From contig CBDFHF010000003.1 in the NCBI GenBank assembly GCA_965247565.1, forward strand, positions 2,356,001 through 2,420,000: a stretch of 64,000 bases of DNA, written 5' to 3'. The notes below the pieces were generated by a model. It had not been told where the DNA came from and searched no databases. It saw nothing but the letters and a program-made list of their open reading frames with translations. This DNA is from CBDFHF01 sp965247565. GTDB lineage: Bacteria > Pseudomonadota > Gammaproteobacteria > Methylococcales > Methylomonadaceae. The translations under genes were made by a program, and so were the position numbers. This document shows, piece by piece, positions 26,493 through 35,592 of the stretch; the first letter of the stretch is position 1; the number at the start of each line of letters is the position of its first letter.

Positions 26493-29400
26493 ATGTTGTA
26501 CAGCAAGAATTTCGTAAATCAAATAGTTGCTCTGACCTCTGTTTTATTTCTGCTCGTTTCAGGGATTGAAGTTACCAAAGCCGCCAAGCCATCCGCACCA
26601 CTGACCATCAAATCCGCCGTTTACAACAAAAAAGCCGCCAAGCTCACCGTGAAAACCGTGGTCAAAAACACCACTGGCTTACTGACCTTACTGCACGGTA
26701 AAGGCGGCGTATTGGGTCAAACCCGAGACAACAAACATACCTTTAGCATTCCTTTAGCCCAACTGGGTGATATACCTTGTCAAGTCGAAGTGCGCTTGGG
26801 TGATTTAAAAGTCAACCGAACGGTTAAAGGTGCCTCCGCCGATTGCAAAAAAGTCCCGATCTGCACCGTGCTGTCCCCGGTTGAAAATGCCAGCGCTGCC
26901 TATAACCAGAACACGCCATTTGAAGCGCAGGTAATTCTCAAAGACAAAAAAGCCGGACCGATCCACTATGAGTGGGATTTTGCTGGTGGCGTGATGGGTC
27001 ATCCATCCGGACAACTGCCCGGCACCGGGAATGTTAAAGCAGATGCCACCTTTGTACGCAACAACAGTCGCTACCGGGTACGCTTTACCGCCACCGATGC
27101 CCTAGGTCGACGCTGCGAATCCAGTGTCAATGTCGTGGTTGGTACCCTACCTGCCGGCTTGCCAAATATCGAGCCTCTGGCCGAAGCCGCTCAACAAAGC
27201 GCCCCCAGCAAAGCCAATGCCCTACAAAAAGCCGCTGGCGAACGGGTGGTATTGCCATATCAGGATTGGACCATGCAAACCGCCAGTGATGCGCGCACCG
27301 TGCCGGATGTCTATGTAGTCTATGGTCCACAGGTCAATAACATCAATGCCACGGTTTATGAGAAAGCCCGTAAGCCGGTAGTGCTGGGTTCCGATAAAAT
27401 CGAGCTGAAATACTCAGCAACCAGTAACCCGGCTGATCCGATAGGCGCTAATTCTATTAACTCTACCAGCCAGAACTGGCCGGTCGGAACCCCGCTGATG
27501 CAAGCAACGCTGCAAAAGAGCGATTACTTTCAAACGCCGGGCGATCCGGCCACTAGCTTCACTCATACCAGTTACAGCTTTGCCGGTTTTCTGACCCCGG
27601 AGCTGGCCAGTGCGGCTGATGAGGGTTATCACAGTGCAACGCTCAGTCCACCGCTAAATCCTGATCATGGTCGCTATATGCCCGGCATCGCCGCACCTTA
27701 TGCCGCCAATGATCCACAGCCATTCAGTGAATATGTGCCTGACGATAACCGGTTTGCTGCACTCATGCTGCCGCTCACTGACATAGACGACAGTGGTCGA
27801 GTTAATCCGACTCCGTTGTTCCGTGTTAAAGCGCGAGACATTGGCAACAATACCCCGGTTTCAGCGACAGATATTGTAGTGAACTCCGGGCGAGATTTGC
27901 ATTGCCGGGAATGTCATGCCAAGGGCAAGATTGGCGCTAATCCGAATCGGGGCTACACTCCTACCGGACATTCGCATGGCGGGCTTCATGAGCCGCCTTC
28001 ATTCTTCGAATCCGACAGTGATAGTCTGTTCGATCAGGAATATGCAGCAATCAGAAATATCGCTAACTTGCATCAATACGGTAAAGCTGGACACGGAGGA
28101 GGCGTATGGGCACAAATGGAACATAGCGGTATGAACCAGGATGAAAATGGTAAGCCCATCACTTTTAGCGGCGGCCCCAAAGGCTGTAATGACGATGGAT
28201 GCCATACTTCAGCCATTTTAAAAACACCTTATAAGCGTCTTCTTTACTCGGAATCTTCAAGAAGCGGTCAACCACTTTCAACAAATATGCACATTTTTCA
28301 TGGTCAGTTGCAATATAACGCGACTAAGGATGATATTTTGCGCATCACAGAAGGAAACAACAAGGGACTACCTGCGCTAGCACCATTGGGATCAACAGAA
28401 AATTGGGATCCAGTTGTTGGGATCATGCCCAATAGTCTATTTCCCGTCAAGGATGCCAATGGCAAAATCCTGCCTATGGAAGAAAACTGTCTGAAGTGCC
28501 ATGGTGGCAAGCGCGAACAATGCTATCGTGATCGCATGTATACGGCTGGCGTCACCTGCTATCAATGCCACGGAGACATGCTTGCTGTGGGCAATGGCTT
28601 CAAAAAATCTACCCCTGGCCCAGATGGCAGTATACTTCGTCTTCCCTGGATCGATGAACCGGAATGCGGTGCTTGTCACACCGGTAATGGCAATCAAGGC
28701 AAAACTGGCAGTGGCGACTTTTTCAGCGCGGGGGTTATGAGAACGGCCTTTGACGAAAGTGATCGTTCCGCAACGCCACGGCAACCGGATTTATTTAATC
28801 CTGACGCTAGCCGCTTTGCTGTGCCAGTAACGGCAATGGATATTGGCGTTACCGATAATTTTGGGCTACTTATGACTACAAAAACCCGCTTGTTTCGAGT
28901 CGGCAAAGATAACCATGGCCAAGTCGCCTGCGCCGCCTGCCATGGCGCGGCCCATACCATCTGGCCGAATCGCGACCCGAATGCCAATGACAACGTCACC
29001 GCCTTGCAGTTACAGGGGCATCTAGGTCATATTCAGGAATGTTCGGTGTGTCATACTGCCGATGCTTTTGCCAAGTTTGAGGACATCGATCAAGGCGTTA
29101 AGTCGGTCGATGCTAAAATCGGTGTCCTGGGCGGGCCGCATAATATGCACCCGGTTAACGATCCTAACTGGTGGAAACAAGCAGCAGGTGATACCGTCGA
29201 TTCCACTCCGAAACAACCGAAGCGCAATGGCGTAATCAAAGGCGGCTGGCATAACGACTATGCCAAAATTCCGGGCAGAGCGGGCGAAGACCAATGTGCG
29301 GCCTGCCATGGCAATGACCACAAAGGCACCCGCTTGTCGAAAACGCTAGTAGACAGGGAGTTCGTTAACGAGAAAGGTAAAAAAGTCAAAGTCAAGGCTG

Positions 29401-31151
29401 GCACGTCGATTGGCTGTGATCTTTGTCATACCGTAGCTAAGAGTTGTACCGGATCTCCCAACCAAACTGACTGTGGCCAACCTTCAGAACGGATAGCAAA
29501 CTCTACCAATTTGCCGCCAGTAATTAGCTCCCAACCGGTCACTCAAGCTATCGTAGGCGAGGATTATCGTTATGAAGTGATAGCGTCTGACCCTGAAGGC
29601 AGCGAGTTGAAGTATCAACTCGCTGGCTCACCCAATGCAAAATACCCTTTATTCCCGTCGATTAATGAAAAGACGGGCATTGTTACGGTACCTTCAAGCA
29701 GGATTTTAGAATACCTGGCAAATCGAGCTAACAAATTTATTCCCCCAACCAATATGTCTGAGTTCCAGATTCTAGTGAGCGACAGCCAAGGTGCGCGAAC
29801 TGCGCAGGCGGTAACCGCTACTCTAGACTGCCCGAATGGTCAGATTTGGGATGACAACTCGCTAATTTGCGCAAAAGTCACCTTTACCTCTCAACTCTCC
29901 ATTGCCGGACTGAATGCCGGGCAACCCTTTAATTATAAGGTGGTTGCCAAACAGCGCAGTGGAGAGCCGCTTAGCTATGGGCTGACCGGACAGCCTGCTG
30001 GTATGACCATTGACGCCAAGACCGGGCTAATCATCTGGAATACACCCAGCGATCTGCTTAGCACCAATCAATTCAACTTTGTAGTGACTGCTGTTAATGC
30101 CCAGGGAGATACAGCAACGCAGCAGATTGCTTTCACGGTATGTGGAGCGCCATTACATTGGGATGAAACCGCCCAGACTTGTCAGGGACCGGTAAACTTT
30201 AGTTCGTATCCCACAATTACTGGTATCAGCGCTGGAGAAATCTATACTTATCAAGCTACCGCTATCCAGGTAAATAGCTTACCGCTCACCTATAGCTTGA
30301 CCAACCCACCGGAAGGCATGGCTATCGACAGCAATACCGGTCTGATTAGCTGGTTAGTACAAGCGGCTGCATCAGGACCGGTCAGTTTTACCGTTAACGC
30401 CAGTGATACTGTCGACTCTGCGCAACAGGAAATTAACCTGATGGTTTGTGCGGCACCGGAAATATGGGATGGAGTTAGCGCATGCTCAACTCCGATCACA
30501 TTTACCTCTGAGCCAAGCTATGGCGTTGATGTGGGTCAGACATACCAGTATCAAGTTACTGTTATCCATGCCCAGGGCTTGCCGCTGACCTACAGTCTGG
30601 GCGACCTACCAGGGGAGGGGCAGCCACCGAAGCCCGCCGGAATCAGTATCGATGCGCAAACAGGTCTGATCAGTTGGATGGCGCAGACTCTGCCCGCAGA
30701 AGCTGGCGGATATGCCAGCTTCTCGGTCACCGTGACGGATAGTAATGGCTATTCGATATCCCAGAATGTTCAAGTTTTGGTTTGTGAGTCACCCACGAAT
30801 TGGGACGCAACTCTACAAACCTGCCGAGGGCCGGTTCGTATTACCTCAAAACCGATTGGCGGCCTCAATAACTATCCAGAAGGCCAAAAGTTTACCTATC
30901 AGATGACTGCCACCAATTCAGCGGGTTTACCTCTCACCTATAGTCTAACGGATGCTCCTGAAAATATGACCATCAATGCTAGCACCGGGTTAATTGAATG
31001 GGATGTCCCTGTGTCACAGAATCTTGCTGTGCAGTTTACGGTGATTGCCAGCGACGCATTGGGGCAGCAAGAGCAGCAAGCGATTACATTGTGGACTTGC
31101 CCCTATCCGTCACATTATGAAGAAAAAGATGGGAACATAGGTTGCTTTTAA
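26493..31151 (+). CDS. Secreted multihaem c-type cytochrome with C-terminal Ig-like modules
   Basis: A 1552-residue exported protein. After a signal peptide (to about residue 31) comes a PKD-like region (about 125-220), then the haem part (470-980) with eight CXXCH sites at residues 471, 666, 689, 725, 813, 850, 935 and 975, plus one CX4CH (CNDDGCH, 565). Axial-ligand histidines are plentiful. Residues 1004-1552 hold five repeated modules of about 100 residues with the cadherin/He_PIG signature (PLTYSLTNPPEGMAID..TGLISW), each closed by a Cys-flanked linker (CGAPLHWDETAQTC, CESPTNWDATLQTC). Surface or secreted electron transfer is likely; partner and acceptor are unknown. Ribosome-binding site AAAGGA precedes the ATG. 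Confidence 0.88.
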   Translation: MLYSKNFVNQIVALTSVLFLLVSGIEVTKAAKPSAPLTIKSAVYNKKAAKLTVKTVVKNTTGLLTLLHGKGGVLGQTRDNKHTFSIPLAQLGDIPCQVEVRLGDLKVNRTVKGASADCKKVPICTVLSPVENASAAYNQNTPFEAQVILKDKKAGPIHYEWDFAGGVMGHPSGQLPGTGNVKADATFVRNNSRYRVRFTATDALGRRCESSVNVVVGTLPAGLPNIEPLAEAAQQSAPSKANALQKAAGERVVLPYQDWTMQTASDARTVPDVYVVYGPQVNNINATVYEKARKPVVLGSDKIELKYSATSNPADPIGANSINSTSQNWPVGTPLMQATLQKSDYFQTPGDPATSFTHTSYSFAGFLTPELASAADEGYHSATLSPPLNPDHGRYMPGIAAPYAANDPQPFSEYVPDDNRFAALMLPLTDIDDSGRVNPTPLFRVKARDIGNNTPVSATDIVVNSGRDLHCRECHAKGKIGANPNRGYTPTGHSHGGLHEPPSFFESDSDSLFDQEYAAIRNIANLHQYGKAGHGGGVWAQMEHSGMNQDENGKPITFSGGPKGCNDDGCHTSAILKTPYKRLLYSESSRSGQPLSTNMHIFHGQLQYNATKDDILRITEGNNKGLPALAPLGSTENWDPVVGIMPNSLFPVKDANGKILPMEENCLKCHGGKREQCYRDRMYTAGVTCYQCHGDMLAVGNGFKKSTPGPDGSILRLPWIDEPECGACHTGNGNQGKTGSGDFFSAGVMRTAFDESDRSATPRQPDLFNPDASRFAVPVTAMDIGVTDNFGLLMTTKTRLFRVGKDNHGQVACAACHGAAHTIWPNRDPNANDNVTALQLQGHLGHIQECSVCHTADAFAKFEDIDQGVKSVDAKIGVLGGPHNMHPVNDPNWWKQAAGDTVDSTPKQPKRNGVIKGGWHNDYAKIPGRAGEDQCAACHGNDHKGTRLSKTLVDREFVNEKGKKVKVKAGTSIGCDLCHTVAKSCTGSPNQTDCGQPSERIANSTNLPPVISSQPVTQAIVGEDYRYEVIASDPEGSELKYQLAGSPNAKYPLFPSINEKTGIVTVPSSRILEYLANRANKFIPPTNMSEFQILVSDSQGARTAQAVTATLDCPNGQIWDDNSLICAKVTFTSQLSIAGLNAGQPFNYKVVAKQRSGEPLSYGLTGQPAGMTIDAKTGLIIWNTPSDLLSTNQFNFVVTAVNAQGDTATQQIAFTVCGAPLHWDETAQTCQGPVNFSSYPTITGISAGEIYTYQATAIQVNSLPLTYSLTNPPEGMAIDSNTGLISWLVQAAASGPVSFTVNASDTVDSAQQEINLMVCAAPEIWDGVSACSTPITFTSEPSYGVDVGQTYQYQVTVIHAQGLPLTYSLGDLPGEGQPPKPAGISIDAQTGLISWMAQTLPAEAGGYASFSVTVTDSNGYSISQNVQVLVCESPTNWDATLQTCRGPVRITSKPIGGLNNYPEGQKFTYQMTATNSAGLPLTYSLTDAPENMTINASTGLIEWDVPVSQNLAVQFTVIASDALGQQEQQAITLWTCPYPSHYEEKDGNIGCF

Positions 31152-31189
31152 TTAGCGGGCGGGTAATGGCGACATAATTTTTTTGGGTT

Positions 31190-31212
31190 TTGCTCGTTTA
31201 TCTATGTGCGTT
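31190..31212. repeat. Short dispersed repeat, copy 1
   Basis: TTGCTCGTT-tat-CTATGTGCGTT downstream of the cytochrome gene recurs at 38449-38471 with two mismatches in the central triplet. It may be an end of a repeat family or small mobile element. Confidence 0.4.
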
Positions 31213-31292
31213 ATTTTTAAGGGTAGTTGTATGATGTCACCTTAGCACTCAGATTGAGCAAATCATTACAAACCATTGAGGTGATCTTTACA

Positions 31293-31967
31293 TCAGCTTT
31301 TTATAATGCCATCTTCAAGTTCAACTATTCGGTCTGCAATATCGAGAATTCGGTAGTCGTGTGTGACCAGTAAGATGGTTGTTTCAAAGTCGCTGGCTAA
31401 TTCTTTAAGTATGGTAACGGCGTCGTGGCCGCTTTGTTTGTCCAGCGACGCGGTAGGCTCATCGGCTAAAACTATCTTAGGGTTTCCAACCAATGCTCGG
31501 GCAATGGACACCCGCTGACGTTGGCCCCCGGAAAGTTGATCGGGCTTATGATACATCCGGTCGGATAAACCGACTGCTGCCAGCATATCGGCTGAACGCT
31601 TAAGTCTTTGCTTTTCGCTTAAACCATTGTGTATTTCCAAGGCCATACTGACGTTTTGCAAAGCAGTCAGTGATTTAAGTAAATTATGTTGCTGAAAAAT
31701 ATAGCCAATTTGTTGCCGAGTTTTTACTTTGGTATTTTCACTACTATTAACCAACTGCTTACCTAAGATAGTAACGCTGCCGTCATTGGCATGGCGTAAA
31801 CCACCGATAATAGTGAGTAACGTGGTTTTTCCTGACCCGGACGGTCCGGTCATGATGACAATTTCACCTTTATTGATTGAAAGATCGACGTTATTGAGGA
31901 CTTGCCGTTCCAACTCACCGCTACCGTAAGAAAAATTCAACCCTTTGACATCAATCATGCTACTCAT
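31293..31967 (-). CDS. DevA-type ABC transporter ATPase
   Basis: The 224-residue nucleotide-binding subunit has Walker A GPSGSGKTTLL, Q-loop GYIFQQHNLL, signature LSGGQRQRVSIARAL, Walker B IVLADEPTASLD and the H-loop VTHDYR. The MacB/LolD/DevA subtype is indicated by ASLDKQSG and by the neighbours. Its start codon overlaps the stop of the permease gene by 1 bp. With the next two genes it forms a membrane-fusion-protein-coupled exporter like cyanobacterial DevBCA, which there exports glycolipids. The substrate here is unknown. Confidence 0.9.
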   Translation of the reverse strand: MSSMIDVKGLNFSYGSGELERQVLNNVDLSINKGEIVIMTGPSGSGKTTLLTIIGGLRHANDGSVTILGKQLVNSSENTKVKTRQQIGYIFQQHNLLKSLTALQNVSMALEIHNGLSEKQRLKRSADMLAAVGLSDRMYHKPDQLSGGQRQRVSIARALVGNPKIVLADEPTASLDKQSGHDAVTILKELASDFETTILLVTHDYRILDIADRIVELEDGIIKS

Positions 31968-33136
31968 CAGAACATATCCGCCGGATTGGCTGCTTTCAGC
32001 TTACGCACGGCCAATATTCCGGCAGTGGCGCACATGGTTAGAATGAAAGAAAAAATATTGAGTATTTTGTTTAATGTCATTGGCATAGACATGAATATTT
32101 TTTTCTCTGCTAATGAGTACAACTCATTAGAGAGCAAATAACCCGGTATAAAACCCAAGACCGCCAAAAATAGAGCGGAGGCGAATACCACTCTAACAAA
32201 ATAGCCGGACTTGTAGCCCATAGCCTTTAATGTCGCGAATTCATTGAGGTGATTAGCAATGTCAGTAAACAAAATTTGATAAACGATGACCATGCCCACT
32301 ACCAGAGCCATCACAGTACTAAAACCAAAAATAAAGCCTATGGGCGTTTTGGTTCGCCAGTAATTCTGTTCAAAATCCACCAATTGGTCGTATCTCAATA
32401 CGTTGATGGTATTGTTAAGTTGGTTCTCCAGTTCGGACTGAACTTTATGGATGTCGGCTCCTGGAAGGAGTTTGATGATCCCCAAATCAATTTGATTAGA
32501 TACTCGACGGGGAAAAATGCGGAGAAAATTCATGTCACTCGTTATGACATTACCGTCTGCCGCAAAAGATACCCCTAGCCTAAACATGCCTATGATTTTG
32601 ATTTTATAATCGTTAAGCTCGGTTATATCTTTTCCTTCATTAATTAGTTTGCGGATTGGCCCGAACTCGGGGCGTGAGGCCTCATCAAAGAGCACCGTAT
32701 CTTTCAGGCGTAATTGATCTTTTTTAGCTTGAATGTCCGGGTCGCTAATCAGGTAACCATCAATGTCATAGCCGTAAACCATCAGTTGCATTTTGCGCTG
32801 GGTTTCAATATTTTTAAATTCACCTAAAGACATGTACATAGGATAAGCTCCCGCTACGCCGGGGTGTCCCATAGCACGCATGAGTTCGCTACGATCAAAC
32901 TGAATGGTTTTAAACATGGCTTCTGTTTGTCTATGAATGAGGAATAAGTCACCATTCATTTTGGTGGGCGCCGAAGCCGCACCATCGTATAAGGCATCTC
33001 TAAAGCCTATTTGCATAAATACCAGCACGGTTGAGAACAATACGCCGCTGATTGCCGCAATCAGTTTAGTGCGATCATAAATGAGCTGCCGCCATGCCAA
33101 ACGCCCAGGAAATAGAAAAGCGGTTATTAAATTCAT
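31967..33136 (-). CDS. DevC-type ABC transporter permease
   Basis: A 389-residue FtsX/MacB-fold permease: one N-terminal helix (LIAAISGVLFSTVLVFMQIG), a large periplasmic domain, and three C-terminal helices (FSTVMALVVGMVIVYQILFT; FVRVVFASALFLAVLGFIPG; NIFSFILTMCATAGILAV), ending KLKAANPADMF. ANHLNEFATLKAMGYKSGYF is the coupling-helix motif of this family. It overlaps the fusion-protein gene by 4 bp and the ATPase gene by 1 bp. Confidence 0.9.
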   Translation of the reverse strand: MNLITAFLFPGRLAWRQLIYDRTKLIAAISGVLFSTVLVFMQIGFRDALYDGAASAPTKMNGDLFLIHRQTEAMFKTIQFDRSELMRAMGHPGVAGAYPMYMSLGEFKNIETQRKMQLMVYGYDIDGYLISDPDIQAKKDQLRLKDTVLFDEASRPEFGPIRKLINEGKDITELNDYKIKIIGMFRLGVSFAADGNVITSDMNFLRIFPRRVSNQIDLGIIKLLPGADIHKVQSELENQLNNTINVLRYDQLVDFEQNYWRTKTPIGFIFGFSTVMALVVGMVIVYQILFTDIANHLNEFATLKAMGYKSGYFVRVVFASALFLAVLGFIPGYLLSNELYSLAEKKIFMSMPMTLNKILNIFSFILTMCATAGILAVRKLKAANPADMF

Positions 33137-34071
33137 GGAATGATACGAACCTGTACCTGACGATAAATTTGATGCTGTAAATCTTGAACAGCCTTATTTT
33201 CTAAAGTGGAGCGAACTTCAATAATCCTGTTATCTTTATCGGCAAGTGGATCCGTATCGTTTAAATCATTTTTTTTGACTTGAAAACCAATTTCACGAAC
33301 TTCTGCTTGATAAGGATCAGGAAGACCAATTAAACGAATATCTACCTTCTGACCCACATGCACTTTAGGCAAATCGGCCTCATACACCTCAGCAACTACA
33401 TCTAACTGAGTCAAGTCGGCCATTTCCAACACGCCTTCATCAGGAACTCGCTCGCCTGGACGGGTATGTATTTTTATGACTGTACCATCCATGGGTGCGT
33501 TAATGACGGCATTCGCTAAATTGGCTGCCGCAACTTTCAAATCCGCTTTGGTGCTAGCAATTTGCGCATTTAGCTCAGCAATAGCAGCCTGTGATTGTTG
33601 GAATGCTAAATGCTTTTGATCTGCTACGGAGGCGCTAGCGGCAGATGTTTTGCTAAGTGCTTGATAACGTCGGTATTCTTTCTCGTTAAAAGTATCAGTA
33701 ATTTTTGCTGTGTTTAACTTGGCGGACAGTACAGTCAAATTGGCCTTGATTACTTCAATTTCAGATTGTCTTTTGTCATGATCGGACAATATAGCAAGCG
33801 TTTGGTTTTTTTTAACCACATCGCCTTCCTGAAAAAATAATTGTTCAACCTTAGCGCCTTCTGGGCCAGCGTTATGAGAAACGTGGATTACTCGCGTACG
33901 TGGTTCTATTCGTCCTAAAGCACCAATACCCATCGCTTGATGGGTGATTGAGTTTTCCTTAGCAACTCTGTTATCGATAATCTTTGTTGACTCTCCGAAG
34001 CTTCCCGAACTGAGCAAGGATAATCCTATGAAGGTAAGATGGTAAAAAAATGTGGTTTTTTGAAAATCCAT
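33133..34071 (-). CDS. DevB/HlyD-type membrane fusion protein
   Basis: A 312-residue periplasmic adaptor with a signal or anchor segment (LTFIGLSLLSSGSFG), a biotinyl-lipoyl hairpin (VEQLFFQEGDVVKKNQTLAI), a coiled-coil arm (about residues 95-185, Ala/Lys/Glu-rich) and the returning half INAPMDGTVIKIHTRPGERV. It leads the three-gene operon and should link the inner-membrane pump to an outer-membrane TolC-like channel not encoded here. Confidence 0.88.
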   Translation of the reverse strand: MDFQKTTFFYHLTFIGLSLLSSGSFGESTKIIDNRVAKENSITHQAMGIGALGRIEPRTRVIHVSHNAGPEGAKVEQLFFQEGDVVKKNQTLAILSDHDKRQSEIEVIKANLTVLSAKLNTAKITDTFNEKEYRRYQALSKTSAASASVADQKHLAFQQSQAAIAELNAQIASTKADLKVAAANLANAVINAPMDGTVIKIHTRPGERVPDEGVLEMADLTQLDVVAEVYEADLPKVHVGQKVDIRLIGLPDPYQAEVREIGFQVKKNDLNDTDPLADKDNRIIEVRSTLENKAVQDLQHQIYRQVQVRIIP

Positions 34072-34258
34072 AATTTATCCCGAGGAGCTAGTGCTCATAT
34101 AGCGAAATGCGGAGAGCTTTTACAGCTTGCATTATAGCTTTTAAAAGCCAGTTCTGCTTTTGTCAGTAAAAACAAACTGGATTCATTATAATGATTGGCT
34201 CAAGTAGGATTGCAAATACTTAACAACACATTCATCATTATTTTAAGGCTGCGTATAA

Positions 34259-35023
34259 ATGACTATTTCCCTCCCCGTTTTAGAAGAAGTGGTTCGCGAA
34301 GCAGGCGTGTTAGCGTTAAGTCACTTTCACGACTTGGCTAACTTATCGGTGAATAGAAAAAGTCCCCGTGATTTTGTGACTGCTGCCGACGTGGCAGTGG
34401 AAGTTTTCTTAAAAAAATCTTTAGCTAAGCACTACCCACAATATGGTTTTTGGGGTGAAGAGAGTGGACAAAGCGAAGACCAAAGCAATCGCTGGATTGT
34501 TGACCCCATCGACGGAACGCATTCGTTTTCCAGAGGGCAATATTTCTGGGCGATTAGTGTTGCCTTGGAAGTCAATCAGGAAATTGTTGCCGGCGCCGTA
34601 TACGCTCCAGCTCTGAATGATTATTACTGTGCTCTGAAAGGCCAGGGTGCCTGGAAGAATGGCAAACGAATTGAGGTATCGGCGATTGCCGATCTTGGCG
34701 AGGCAATGGTCGGTACCGGTTTTGCCTGTTTACGTGCTTACCTAAAAGAGAATAATCTGGAAAGATTTGCTGTAATTGCCCAAAAGACTACTGGACAGCG
34801 CCGATTTGGTTCGGCCGCAATGGATTTATGTTTAGTCGCCGACGCGCAGCTAGATGCGTATTGGGAACAAGAATTAAATCTTTATGACGTGGCGGCCGGA
34901 GCATTAATCGTTCAAGAAGCCGGCGGTACTGTTACGGACTATAAAGGTCACGACGGCATATTTCCAAAGCAGATTTTGGCTACCAACGGCAAACTTCTTT
35001 CTCAATTATTGCCTTTAATGTAG
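34259..35023 (+). CDS. Inositol monophosphatase family protein, probably histidinol-phosphatase
   Basis: This 254-residue metal-dependent phosphatase shows FVTAADVAVE, the metal site WGEESG, the signature WIVDPIDGTHSFSRG, and the late LNLYDVAAGALIVQEAGG. The HSF after DGT and WGEE rather than GEE resemble HisN-type histidinol-phosphate phosphatases more than inositol monophosphatase or CysQ, so a role in histidine synthesis is suggested, without firm proof. It is divergent from the DevB-type gene. Confidence 0.85.
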   Translation: MTISLPVLEEVVREAGVLALSHFHDLANLSVNRKSPRDFVTAADVAVEVFLKKSLAKHYPQYGFWGEESGQSEDQSNRWIVDPIDGTHSFSRGQYFWAISVALEVNQEIVAGAVYAPALNDYYCALKGQGAWKNGKRIEVSAIADLGEAMVGTGFACLRAYLKENNLERFAVIAQKTTGQRRFGSAAMDLCLVADAQLDAYWEQELNLYDVAAGALIVQEAGGTVTDYKGHDGIFPKQILATNGKLLSQLLPLM

Positions 35024-35071
35024 AAAATATTGGTTTGTTACTCCAGTGTGAGTTGAATTCGCAAAAATAAT

Positions 35072-35341
35072 TTATTGCATTGAGTTTTTCATACGAAAGC
35101 CCAGAAATCCCAAAAGCAACGCAAATCCGACTAAGCCTAATGCACTTGGCGCGTCGTCTTGCTGATTTTGATTCATGCCAAGCTTTCTGTAGTCACTGCT
35201 CGCCACGCTAGTACTTTCAGTAAATGTTGTTGAGTTATTGGGATGGTTTAGATTAACCGCAACGGTGCTATGGTCATCAACCGCAGCAGTAGCTGTTATT
35301 GAGACTAAAGCGAATATTGAAAAAATGAGTATTTTTTTCAT
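35072..35341 (-). CDS. Small exported protein with PEP-CTERM-like tail
   Basis: An 89-residue protein: signal peptide (MKKILIFSIFALVSITATAA), a short Ser/Thr/Asn-rich middle, and a C-terminal hydrophobic helix with basic end (APSALGLVGFALLLGFLGFR). This tripartite tail resembles exosortase sorting signals, but the Pro-Glu-Pro motif is replaced by DDAPSALG. The ATG at 35341 fits the signal peptide; a start five codons upstream is less likely. An exosortase gene is not seen here. Confidence 0.6.
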   Translation of the reverse strand: MKKILIFSIFALVSITATAAVDDHSTVAVNLNHPNNSTTFTESTSVASSDYRKLGMNQNQQDDAPSALGLVGFALLLGFLGFRMKNSMQ

Positions 35342-35592
35342 AGGTGGCACCTGCACGGTTGTTAAACATGGAAATTGGTTCTTACCCTAAGATCAGCAGT
35401 TTATATGCCAGCTACTCTAGGCTTTATTTGATGCAATGAAAGGTAATATTCCACATAAAAAACTGACAACCCCGTCACAGTGACTGACAAAGCTGTCATG
35501 ACAACCACGGGTCTTATTTCTGTTTCTTCCATATGGGGTGTTGGTTTATTCTAACTCGGCCTCCTCATTCACTTTTGCCCAAAGATCCCGTC

